The notes under the pieces: model-generated
Told to the model about the DNA's origin: nothing
The model's input: the letters and a program-made list of their open reading frames with translations, nothing else
Databases searched by the model: none
Part shown: positions 5,407 through 12,663 of the stretch, in pieces
Position numbering within the stretch: position 1 is the stretch's first letter
Layout: the number at the start of each line of letters is the position of its first letter
Made by a program: the position numbers and the translations under genes
Source: Candidatus Hecatellales archaeon
Lineage (GTDB): Archaea > Thermoproteota > Bathyarchaeia > Hecatellales > Hecatellaceae
Assembly: GCA_003662485.1 (NCBI GenBank)
Contig: QMYD01000016.1
Location: forward strand, 1-12,912
DNA: 12,912 bases
Direction: 5' to 3'

Positions 5407-6312
5407 GTGATGAGGAGAGTAGAAATTTTCTGTCCATCCCATATCACAGGCCTTTTCACAGTGGATGGAAGCCGGAACCCGCTTAGGAGAGGCTCTAGGG
5501 GTGTGGGTGTAACGCTTGGGCGTGGTGTTAGAACATGGGTGGAGGCTGAACCTTCCGCAGGGTGGAAGGTTGAAGTTAGGGGGATTGGCGCCCAAATTCG
5601 GGGGGAGGTCTCAAAAAGAGTTGTCGAGCTTTTAAAGCCTAAGATTCTTCAGCCCCACCACGTGCATATAACGCATAGGTTTGAGGTTCCCGTGGGGGCT
5701 GGATACGGCGCCAGCGGGGCTGGAGCCCTAGGAGTAGCCTTAGGCCTAAACGAAGCCTTAAACCTAGGCCTAACCCCCCTGGAGGCTGCAAACCTTGCAC
5801 ACCTAGCCGAAATCGAATGCAAAACTGGGCTTGGAAGCGTTCTCGCCGAAACCTTTGGAGGGTTCAGCTTGAGAGTTAGGGCTCGAGCGCCGAGCTTCGG
5901 CCTGGTTAAAAAGTTTCAGGCTGAGGGTTGGCTTGTAGCCTCCCTATGCTGGGGTAGCCTTCCAACCCGTGGGGTGCTCTCAAACCAGCGTTTTAGAAGA
6001 CTCATCAGGAGGGTGGGGGAAGCCTTCCTCGAAAAGTTTGAGGGAAACCCTACGGTTGAAGGCTTCCTTGAAGCCTCAAGAGGGTTCTCGGAAGCCCTAG
6101 GCCTCGAAAGCTTTAGGGTTAAACAGGCTTTAAGGCTTCTTAACTCTGAAGGCTTTCAAGCCTCCATGAACATGCTTGGGGAGGCTGTTTTCACCCTGAT
6201 AAGGGTGGAGGAACTCCCACGCTTCCAGGCGGTTTTAAGTCATCCCATCTTTAGGGGAAGCCGCCTAACCCTTTCAGAGGTTTCGGAGGAGGGTGTAAGG
6301 GTTGAAGGCTGA
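5407..6312 (+). CDS. Pantoate kinase (PoK), GHMP superfamily
   Basis: Phosphorylates pantoate to 4-phosphopantoate with ATP, the first half of the archaeal replacement for PanC and PanK. The 301-residue protein starts with the GHMP-type strand VEIFCPSHITGLF and shows RGSRGVGVTL near 28-37. The phosphate-binding loop PVGAGYGASGAG lies at 95-106, followed by the AEIECKTGLGSVLAETFGGF block (134-153) typical of archaeal pantoate kinase. Length matches the family. It opens a five-gene operon and overlaps the next gene, its pathway partner, by 11 bases. Homoserine kinase and mevalonate kinase belong to the same superfamily, but the motif wording and the adjacent ligase make PoK the firm choice. Confidence 0.93.
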   Translation: MMRRVEIFCPSHITGLFTVDGSRNPLRRGSRGVGVTLGRGVRTWVEAEPSAGWKVEVRGIGAQIRGEVSKRVVELLKPKILQPHHVHITHRFEVPVGAGYGASGAGALGVALGLNEALNLGLTPLEAANLAHLAEIECKTGLGSVLAETFGGFSLRVRARAPSFGLVKKFQAEGWLVASLCWGSLPTRGVLSNQRFRRLIRRVGEAFLEKFEGNPTVEGFLEASRGFSEALGLESFRVKQALRLLNSEGFQASMNMLGEAVFTLIRVEELPRFQAVLSHPIFRGSRLTLSEVSEEGVRVEG

Positions 6313-7102
6313 AATGGTTAAGGTTACCATTGTGAAGGTTCCTATTCCGAGAAGCCATCCAAGGTTTGAATCGCTAACGGTTAGGGAGCGGATGGTTGAG
6401 GGTTTAGCTGAAGGCCTGGTGGTGCCTGAAGGCCTCATCGCCCATGGGAGAGGAGAATGCTTCGACTACCTTCTCGGCGAGGAAACCCAGGTCTTCGCCC
6501 TCAAAGCGATTAGGGCTGCAGCCGCCTCCTTCCTCCTAGCCAGAAAACCCGTAATCTCCGTTAACGGGAATATGGCTGCCCTCTGCGCCAGGGAACTCGT
6601 CGAACTTTCCAAGGCAACTGGAGCCCCGCTCGAAGTGAATCTTTTCTATCGTTCAAGGGTTAGGGAGCAGGCTGTAGCCTCAGCCTTGAGGAGGGCTGGA
6701 GCCAACGTTGTCCTGGGCGTAAAAGCCTTAGAAAGCTTGAGGGGGCTGGAAAGTATGAGGAGGCTGGTGGAGGCTGAAGGGATAGGGGAAGCCGACCTGG
6801 TAATGGTTGGCATAGAGGATGGGGATAGGGTTGAAGCCTTGAGGAGGCTGGGTAAGAGGGTGATAGCCGTAGACCTCAACCCCCTCTCCCGCTCAGCCCT
6901 AAAAGCAAACATAACCATCGTGGACAATGTGGTTAGAGCCCTCCCAAAACTGAAGGTTGAAGTTGAAAGACTCAGGAAAGCCGGCCTGAAAAACCTTCAA
7001 AAACTCGTATCCTCCTACGATAATCGGAGGATTCTAGCTGAAGCGCTAAACCATATTAGGAGGAGGCTTGGAGCGCTGGCTTCAAGCCTTGGGGAGGAAT
7101 AG
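6302..7102 (+). CDS. 4-phosphopantoate--beta-alanine ligase (phosphopantothenate synthetase, PPS)
   Basis: Joins 4-phosphopantoate and beta-alanine with ATP to give 4'-phosphopantothenate, directly after pantoate kinase. The 266 residues contain the family blocks IPRSHPRFESL (15-25), HGRGECFDYLLGE (48-60), ISVNGNMAALCARELVELS (85-103), EVNLFYRS (111-118) and IAVDLNPLSRSA. TTG 6302 is chosen because GGAGGAGGGTG (6285-6295) ends 6 bases before it. An in-frame ATG at 6314 would lie 18 bases from that site and lacks its own. It overlaps the kinase gene by 11 bases and ends 5 bases before the next gene. All key blocks appear intact. The family is restricted to archaea, supporting the archaeal origin. 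Confidence 0.95.
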   Translation: MKAEMVKVTIVKVPIPRSHPRFESLTVRERMVEGLAEGLVVPEGLIAHGRGECFDYLLGEETQVFALKAIRAAAASFLLARKPVISVNGNMAALCARELVELSKATGAPLEVNLFYRSRVREQAVASALRRAGANVVLGVKALESLRGLESMRRLVEAEGIGEADLVMVGIEDGDRVEALRRLGKRVIAVDLNPLSRSALKANITIVDNVVRALPKLKVEVERLRKAGLKNLQKLVSSYDNRRILAEALNHIRRRLGALASSLGEE

Positions 7103-7107
7103 GAGGC

Positions 7108-8400
7108 TTGGAGCCAATCCTCCAGGTGGCCTTAGACTTCTCAGACCTCCACCGAGCCTTAAAGGTTGCGGAGGAGGCAGTGGAGGGTGGAGCAGACTGG
7201 CTTGAAGCTGGAACACCCCTCATCAAAAGCGAGGGCCTAAACGCCGTAAGAGAACTGCGTAAAAGGTTTCCAGGCAGGAAGATCGTGGCTGACATGAAAA
7301 CCATGGACGCGGGCTCCGTGGAGGTGGAGATGGCGGCTAAGGCTGGAGCCGACGTAGTGGTCATCCTCGGGGTTTCCGACGACAGCACCGTGAGGGAGGC
7401 TGTGGAGGCTGGGAAACGCTATGGAGCAGAGGTTATGGCAGACCTAATAGGCGTGGAAAGAATGGCTGAGAGGGCTTCAAGGCTTGAGGAGTTAGGTGTA
7501 AGCTACCTATGCGTTCACGTTGGAATAGACCAGCAGATGCGTGGAGTTAACCCCATCAAAGTTTTAAAAGAGCTTTCAGGCAGGGTTAGGATACCTTTAG
7601 CCATCGCCGGGGGGATAAACAGTGAAACAGCAGTGGAGGCTGTGGAGGCTGGAGCAAGCATCGTGATTGTTGGGGGAGCCATCATTAAGGCTGCCGACGC
7701 CTCCGAGGCCACCCGAAGGATAAAGGAGGCTTTGAAAAGCCGGAGGCCCCTAGCCTCACCCAAGTATAGGAAGGGTGGAGTGGAGGAGGTTAAGGCCCTC
7801 CTCCTAAGGGTTTCAACCCCCAATATTTCCGACGCCATGCATCGGAGGGGTGAAATGAAAGGCATAAAGCCGCTGGTTTCAGGCTTAAAAATGGTGGGTC
7901 AAGCCTTCACGGTTAGAACCTTCCCGGGAGACTGGGCGAAGCCTATAGAGGCCATAGAGCAGGCTAAACCGGGTGAAATCCTCGTGGTTGAGGCTCAGGG
8001 CTGCGATAGGGCTGTTTGGGGTGAGCTTGCCACCTACAGCGCTGTTGGGAGGAGGCTTGGAGGCGTGGTTATCGATGGGGCTGTAAGAGACGTGGAAGTA
8101 ATAAGGCAGCTCAGCTTTCCCGTTTTCGCCAGGGAGATAACCCCCACTGCAGGCGACCCAAAAGGCTTCGGAGAAACGGGGGTGGAAATAACCTGTGGAG
8201 GCGTGAAGGTTAGGCCTGGAGACTGGATTGTTGGAGACGATAACGGTGTGGTGGTAATCCCAAGGGAGATGGCTGTTGAAATAGCGAATAGGGCTGAAGA
8301 TGTAAGGGAAAAGGAGGAGCGGATTAGGGCTGAGATAAGGGCTGGAAGCACCCTCTCAGAGGTTTTGAAAATTAAAAAGTGGGAGAAGGTTTTGGGGTGA
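7108..8400 (+). CDS. Fusion of 3-hexulose-6-phosphate synthase (HPS) and RraA/HMG-aldolase-like domain
   Basis: A 430-residue two-domain protein. Residues 1-212 are an orotidine-decarboxylase/HUMPS barrel of the HPS type, with LQVALD (Asp10), EAGTPLIKSEG (33-43), the active-site Asp62-x-Lys64-x2-Asp67 in ADMKTMDAG, His137 in CVHVGID, and IAGGIN (166-171). HPS joins or splits formaldehyde and ribulose-5-phosphate. Residues about 225-430 are RraA-like. They keep Glu306-x20-Arg327-Asp328, the signature of metal-dependent HMG/CHA pyruvate aldolases, plus VIDGAVRD and GDWIVGDDNGVVVIP. The start is TTG 7108, with GGGGAGG at 7091-7097. Similar fusions are annotated in methanogens as HPS/ribonuclease regulator. 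Between the CoA ligase and panE the role is open: pentose supply, or ketopantoate synthesis (inference). Confidence 0.9.
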   Translation: MEPILQVALDFSDLHRALKVAEEAVEGGADWLEAGTPLIKSEGLNAVRELRKRFPGRKIVADMKTMDAGSVEVEMAAKAGADVVVILGVSDDSTVREAVEAGKRYGAEVMADLIGVERMAERASRLEELGVSYLCVHVGIDQQMRGVNPIKVLKELSGRVRIPLAIAGGINSETAVEAVEAGASIVIVGGAIIKAADASEATRRIKEALKSRRPLASPKYRKGGVEEVKALLLRVSTPNISDAMHRRGEMKGIKPLVSGLKMVGQAFTVRTFPGDWAKPIEAIEQAKPGEILVVEAQGCDRAVWGELATYSAVGRRLGGVVIDGAVRDVEVIRQLSFPVFAREITPTAGDPKGFGETGVEITCGGVKVRPGDWIVGDDNGVVVIPREMAVEIANRAEDVREKEERIRAEIRAGSTLSEVLKIKKWEKVLG

Positions 8401-8402
8401 AA

Positions 8403-9374
8403 ATGATGCGGGGGGACTTCAGGCTGCTGGTGGTGGGTGGCGGAGCGATAGGCTGCCTATACACGGCCATCCTTTCCAGCATAGGTTGCAGGGTCACCCT
8501 TCTAGGGCGCCCATGGATGATTGAAGCCGTAAGGAGAAATGGTTTAAAAGTCCACGGGAAAATCAGTTTGGAAACCAGAGTTTACGAGGCGGTTAGCTTC
8601 CCAAGCGAAATTAAGAGGCTGGAGGACTTCAGCCTAATCCTGCTGGCGGTTAAGGCCTACCAGGCGGCTGAGGCTGCTCTTCAGGTTTCACCTATAGCCG
8701 CAGCAAGCGGGGCTCCCATCCTATGCCTGCAGAATGGGCTGGGGGTTGAAGGTGAGGTGGCTGAGGCTTTAGGCCCCCTAATCCCCGTGGTTAGGGGTGT
8801 AAGCTTCTGCGGGGCCTATGTTGAAGGCCCAGGGGTAATCCGGTGTACGGGCTTAGGCGAAACCCTGGTTGCGAATAAACCTTTAAGGAGGCTTGCAAGG
8901 TTTGTAGACCTTTTGAGGAAGGCTGGCCTCCAGGCTAGGCTTGAAGACTCTATGGAAGCGGTGGTTTGGGAGAAAACCTTGGTAAATGCTGGGATAACCC
9001 CCTTTGGAGCCCTAACCGGGCTTAGAAACGGTGAACTCCTCAAGGCGGATGGAATTCCCGAAGCCATGGCTGAAACGGTTAGGGAGGGTGTAAGGGTTGC
9101 GGAGAAAAGCCGTGTACATCTGTCTAGGGACCCCGTGGAGCTAACCTTCAAAACGGCGGAGGCCACAGCTGAAAACTACAATTCCATGCTTCAGGATTTG
9201 AGGAGGGGGAAGAGGACGGAGATAGACTATATTAATGGTGCCCTAGCTAGGCTGGGTGGAAGCCTTGGAGTTCCAACCCCCCTAAACAGGCTGCTCACCA
9301 AGCTCGTAAAGGATTTAGAGGCAGGGAGAAAACCGGAATGTGGGATTTCAAGCATCCTTCAAAGAGCCTTCTAG
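8403..9374 (+). CDS. panE: Ketopantoate reductase (2-dehydropantoate 2-reductase)
   Basis: Reduces ketopantoate to pantoate with NAD(P)H, the substrate for the pantoate kinase at the head of the operon. About 323 residues. Numbered from 8403, the Rossmann loop is GGGAIG at 12-17. Then follow LLAVKAYQ (Lys84), LQNGLG (Asn111), the catalytic Lys191 in WEKTLVNAG, and the substrate-binding ENYNSMLQDLRRGKRTEIDYING (around 258-279). The usual NPL after the Lys helix is TPFGALTG here, a mild variation. The start is uncertain: GGGGTGA (8394-8400) best serves ATG 8406 or 8403, while in-frame GTG codons at 8397 and 8379 would overlap the preceding gene. It overlaps coaBC by 37 bases, so coupled translation is likely. 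Confidence 0.92.
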   Translation: MMRGDFRLLVVGGGAIGCLYTAILSSIGCRVTLLGRPWMIEAVRRNGLKVHGKISLETRVYEAVSFPSEIKRLEDFSLILLAVKAYQAAEAALQVSPIAAASGAPILCLQNGLGVEGEVAEALGPLIPVVRGVSFCGAYVEGPGVIRCTGLGETLVANKPLRRLARFVDLLRKAGLQARLEDSMEAVVWEKTLVNAGITPFGALTGLRNGELLKADGIPEAMAETVREGVRVAEKSRVHLSRDPVELTFKTAEATAENYNSMLQDLRRGKRTEIDYINGALARLGGSLGVPTPLNRLLTKLVKDLEAGRKPECGISSILQRAF

Positions 9375-10618
9375 GCTCGGAGAGCCGGAGGCTTGAAGGC
9401 AAGAGAATTCTCCTAGCCCTAACCGGAAGCGTTGCCATTATTCAGGCTCCAGCCCTCGCCAGGAAGCTTATGAGGCTTGGAGCTGAGGTTTACTCTGCGA
9501 TGACGCCTAAGGCGAGGGCCATGCTTAACCCCGAACTTATGGAGTGGGCTACGGGAAACCCTGTTGTAACCGAGATTACAGGTAAAATCGAGAACATCGC
9601 AGCCTTCCTCAAACCCCCGGAGGGGGAAAGACCAGTAGACCTCATGCTGGTCGCCCCCGCAACAGCCAACACCCTAGCCGAAATAGCTCACGGTCTCTAT
9701 AATGATGCGGTGTCAGGTTTCGCCATGGCTGCTAGGGGAGCCGGAATACCCGTAATCCTAGCGCCAGCCATGCACCTCCAACTGCTCTCAAGCCCAGCGG
9801 TGCAGAGGAACCTCAAAACCCTGCGGGAGCTCGGCTTCGAAATCGTTGAGCCGAGGATTGAGGAGGGGAAGGCGAAAATGGCTGACATAGACGAGGTGGT
9901 GGAAGCTGTGGTTCGGAGGCTTACCCCGAAAACCCTGGCTGGCTTCAGGTTTCTGGTTACCGCAGGTCCGACGAGGGAGCCCTTAGACCCTATTAGGCTG
10001 ATAACGAATAGGAGTTCTGGGAGGATGGGGGTAGCCCTCGCCTTTGAAGCCCTACGTAGGGGGGCGGAGGTAACCCTCATCTATGGGCCTGGAAGCGTTA
10101 AGCCTCCAAGAGATGCTAAAACCATTAGGGTTGAAACGGCTAGGGAAATGTTTGAGGCAGCCCTCGAAGAGCTTAAAACAGGTGAATACCACGCCTTCCT
10201 CGCTGCTGCAGCCATGGCAGACTACGAAGTTGAAAGGCCCTCCCCAGCCAAAATATCAACCCTCCAGTTTAAGGAGTTAACTGTTAGGCTTAGGGCTACA
10301 CCAAAACTGGTGGACGAGGTTAAAAAGCTTAGGCCTGAAATCTTCCTCGTAGCCTTCAAAGCCGAGTATGGGGTTTCGCTTGAAGGGTTGAGGGAGAAGG
10401 CTTTAGAGAAGCTTAGGGCCTGTGGGGCAGACCTAGTGGTTGCCAGCGACGTTTCAAAGCCTGGAACAGGCTTTCAGGCTGAGGCAATCGATGCCCTCAT
10501 CGTCAATGAGAGGGGGGAAACCCTTAAGCTTGAGAGGATGGGGAAGGAGGAGGCAGCCGTGGAAATCTTAAACCTCGTGGAGGAGAGGTTAAAGGCTAAG
10601 AGGGGGAAGCCTTCCTAA
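9338..10618 (+). CDS. coaBC: Bifunctional phosphopantothenoylcysteine decarboxylase / phosphopantothenate--cysteine ligase (CoaBC, Dfp)
   Basis: Couples 4'-phosphopantothenate with cysteine (CoaB) and decarboxylates the product with FMN (CoaC) to give 4'-phosphopantetheine. 426 residues. The archaeal N-terminal lead HPSKSLLGS supports ATG 9338. The CoaC domain spans about 20-190: LTGSVA, PATAN (107-111), APAMH (142-146) and EEGKAKMAD. CoaB follows with AGPTREPLDPIRLITNRSSGRMG, AAAMADYEVE and VAFKAEY. The position matching the catalytic His of CoaC (His75 of E. coli Dfp; the His of a GDIEHI-type motif in other archaea) is Asn86, codon 9593-9595, in ITGKIENI. No other His lies near. There is also a small insert (PPEGERP) before PATAN. 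The end overlaps the aminotransferase gene by 30 bases. The ligase half looks intact; decarboxylase activity is uncertain. Confidence 0.93.
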   Translation: MWDFKHPSKSLLGSESRRLEGKRILLALTGSVAIIQAPALARKLMRLGAEVYSAMTPKARAMLNPELMEWATGNPVVTEITGKIENIAAFLKPPEGERPVDLMLVAPATANTLAEIAHGLYNDAVSGFAMAARGAGIPVILAPAMHLQLLSSPAVQRNLKTLRELGFEIVEPRIEEGKAKMADIDEVVEAVVRRLTPKTLAGFRFLVTAGPTREPLDPIRLITNRSSGRMGVALAFEALRRGAEVTLIYGPGSVKPPRDAKTIRVETAREMFEAALEELKTGEYHAFLAAAAMADYEVERPSPAKISTLQFKELTVRLRATPKLVDEVKKLRPEIFLVAFKAEYGVSLEGLREKALEKLRACGADLVVASDVSKPGTGFQAEAIDALIVNERGETLKLERMGKEEAAVEILNLVEERLKAKRGKPS

Positions 10619-11773
10619 CCCCTCCTCCAGTTTACCTTCTACCTCGCTGATGATTTTTGAGGGCTCCTCAGGGAAGCCGTAGCCAAGCTTGGAGAGGCTG
10701 TCAAAAACAGCCTTCAGCGTTCTTGAAACGAAGGGCTGGCAGATGATTCCCATACTCCCTATTCGGAAGCATTTCCCCTTAAGCTTGCCCGCCCCCCCAC
10801 CGATGACTACTCCATGGTTTTCCCTAGCCATCCTACGCATTTCCTCCCCGTCTATTCCAGGCGGATTCCATAAGACTATAACCGTGTTGGAGCGGTTTTC
10901 AGGCTTAGAAACGGTTCGGAGGCCAGCCCTATCGAAGGCCTCATAGAAGGCTTCAGCGCACAGCCTATGCCTCCTAATCCTGTTTTCCAAACCTTCCTCC
11001 CTAAGAAACTTTAAAGCCTCATCCAGCGCGTAGAAGAGGGTTAAAACGGGGGTGAAGGGTGTCTCCATTCTCTCATAGGCGAAGCTCCGATAGGATTCAA
11101 GGTCAAAGTAGAATGGTCTATGCTTGTTTTCCCTTAAAACCTGGTAGGCTCTTTCGCTGACGGAGACCATGGAAACCCCTGGAGGGCAGGCCAGACACTT
11201 CTGGCTTCCAGCGATGCAGAGGTCCACCTTCCACTCGTCTACGGGTAGCTCATCTCCAGCCAGAATGGAAATGGCGTCCACGATGAAGATTTTGTCGTGG
11301 CGTTGGCAGAGTTCTCCAAGCTCCTTGATGGCTCTCCAGGTTACCCCGGTGGAGGTTTCATTGTAGACGGTGGCCACAGCCTTCACATCAGGGTTTTCAT
11401 CTAAAGCCCTTTCAACCTCTTCGATGCTTGGGTTTTCACCCCACTCCGCTGAGACGTCTACGGGTTTGCCTCCAAACCTAACCACAGCTTCCCTAAGCCT
11501 TTCCCCAAAGATTCCGAAGTGGATGGTTAAAACCTTGTCTCCTGGAGCTACGATGTTGCCTACAGCACATTCCACGCCTCCGGTTCCCGAAGCCGTCAAG
11601 GGGAAAACATCATTCCTCGTTTGGAAGGCATACTTCAGGTTTTCGAGGATGCTCCTGTAGAGTTCTCTAAAGGCTGGACCCCTATGGTTTATGATGGGCC
11701 TAGCCATAGCCTTGAAAATCCTTTCGGGAGTGTTGGTTGGACCTGGAGTCATGAGCAGAGTTTCAAAACCCAA
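10589..11773 (-). CDS. Class V PLP aminotransferase (serine/alanine--glyoxylate/aspartate type)
   Basis: A 394-residue pyridoxal-phosphate aminotransferase of the serine--pyruvate/alanine--glyoxylate family. Landmarks are MTPGPTNTPERIF (8-20), INHRGPAFRELY (28-39), the SGTGGVE cofactor block (62-68), NETSTGV (138-144), Asp166 in FIVDAIS, and the PLP lysine Lys192 in GSQKCLACPPG. A C-terminal GGGAGKLKGKCFRIGSMG block follows. Archaeal relatives have been given broad aspartate, phosphoserine or alanine--glyoxylate activity, so the substrate cannot be fixed here. The start is TTG 11773, because AGGTG at 11783-11787 is well placed and the next ATG (11752) would remove part of the conserved N-terminus. 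It converges on coaBC with a 30-base overlap and is not in the CoA operon. Confidence 0.92.
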   Translation of the reverse strand: MGFETLLMTPGPTNTPERIFKAMARPIINHRGPAFRELYRSILENLKYAFQTRNDVFPLTASGTGGVECAVGNIVAPGDKVLTIHFGIFGERLREAVVRFGGKPVDVSAEWGENPSIEEVERALDENPDVKAVATVYNETSTGVTWRAIKELGELCQRHDKIFIVDAISILAGDELPVDEWKVDLCIAGSQKCLACPPGVSMVSVSERAYQVLRENKHRPFYFDLESYRSFAYERMETPFTPVLTLFYALDEALKFLREEGLENRIRRHRLCAEAFYEAFDRAGLRTVSKPENRSNTVIVLWNPPGIDGEEMRRMARENHGVVIGGGAGKLKGKCFRIGSMGIICQPFVSRTLKAVFDSLSKLGYGFPEEPSKIISEVEGKLEEGLGRLPPLSL

Positions 11774-11811
11774 AATCCTTACACCTAAAAATTCTGGTTT
11801 AAAGGGGAGAG

Positions 11812-12663
11812 ATGCTTATCTTAAAATTGCTGGGTTTGAATAAAAGATTTTTGGTGGGGGGTTTGGGTAGACCCGTAGTAAGCCTCCTAACGGATTTCGG
11901 TTTGAAGGATAGTTATGTAGCTGAAATGAAGGCGGTGATTTTAAGCTTATGCCCTAGGGCCTCGCTGGTGGACATCACCCATGAGGTTGAACCCTTCAAC
12001 CTTAGGGCTGCAGCCTACCTGCTCAGTAGGGCTGCACCCTGGTTTCCGAGGGGAACAGTTCACCTAGCCATAGTAGACCCTGGAGTTGGGGGAGGAAGAA
12101 AACCCCTTATCGTGGAGGCTGAGGGCGCAGTTTTCGTTGGACCTGACAATGGAATTCTCCTCCCAGCCGCTCGAAAACTCGGCTTAAAGCGGGTATACGA
12201 GATTAGAAGCGAGAAGCTCCCCAAACGGTTCACGGAGGTTTTCCATGGCAGGGACATCTTCGCCCCCACGGCTGCTCGTTTAGCCTGCGGGGTTAAGCCT
12301 TCAAGCCTTGGCGTGGAAACCTCCGAATTCGTGGAGGAGGTTATCCCGCAGGCTAAGATTCTTGAAGGGAAAATTAGGGGTGAAATAGTTTACGCAGACA
12401 GGTTTGGAAACCTGGTTACCAATATTGGGAGGAAGCTGCTAGAAGCCTTTAATGTTAAGCCTGGAAGCCTCCTCAAGGTTTCCTTTAAGGAGCGTAAGGC
12501 CTTAACGGTGCGGTTTCTCCAAGCCTACTCGCAGGCTGAGGTTGGAGAGCTTCTAACACTGATTGGAAGCTGGGGAACCCTTGAGGTTTCAGCCAATCAG
12601 GCTAAGGCTTCAGAGAAGCTTAAGGTGGGCGTTGGAGAGGAGCTTTGGGTTGAGAAGGCTTAA
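11812..12663 (+). CDS. SAM hydrolase / SAM hydroxide adenosyltransferase (DUF62)
   Basis: A 283-residue member of the family that splits S-adenosylmethionine with water to adenosine and methionine, related to fluorinase and chlorinase. Motifs: LLTDFGLKDSYVAEMKAVIL (25-44), DITHEVEPFN (54-63), and the catalytic triad Asp89 and Arg96 in VDPGVGGGR with His145 in FHGRDIFAP. GPDNGIL (110-116) and DRFGNLVTNIG follow. Water-using members carry this Asp/Arg/His set, so a halogenase is unlikely. ATG 11812 has GGGGAG only 2 bases away, and the first 18 residues do not resemble the family. TTG 11863, preceded by GGTG, would start at LGRPVVSLLTDFG and may be the true start. The 3' end overlaps the NMNAT gene by 44 bases. 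Confidence 0.92.
   Translation: MLILKLLGLNKRFLVGGLGRPVVSLLTDFGLKDSYVAEMKAVILSLCPRASLVDITHEVEPFNLRAAAYLLSRAAPWFPRGTVHLAIVDPGVGGGRKPLIVEAEGAVFVGPDNGILLPAARKLGLKRVYEIRSEKLPKRFTEVFHGRDIFAPTAARLACGVKPSSLGVETSEFVEEVIPQAKILEGKIRGEIVYADRFGNLVTNIGRKLLEAFNVKPGSLLKVSFKERKALTVRFLQAYSQAEVGELLTLIGSWGTLEVSANQAKASEKLKVGVGEELWVEKA

Noticed and set aside
5407..5413. GTGATGA matches a box C of a C/D guide RNA
   Set aside because: It is the start region of pantoate kinase, and I see no matching D box or paired C'/D' boxes at a suitable distance.
5347..5595. Minus-strand open frame across the CoA operon promoter
   Set aside because: It is antisense to the pantoate kinase start and promoter, and no family features are seen.
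7101..7106. AGGAGG one base before the TTG start of the HPS fusion as its ribosome site
   Set aside because: Spacing of one base is too short; GGGGAGG at 7091-7097 is better placed and supports the same start.
8034..8351. Minus-strand open frame opposite the RraA-like domain, rich in Ser, Thr and Pro
   Set aside because: Composition is typical of an antisense shadow and no start signal or homology is visible.
10589..11773. Aminotransferase as a dedicated beta-alanine supplier for the CoA operon
   Set aside because: It lies on the opposite strand, belongs to the serine/alanine--glyoxylate type, and nothing in its sequence points to malonate semialdehyde or beta-alanine.
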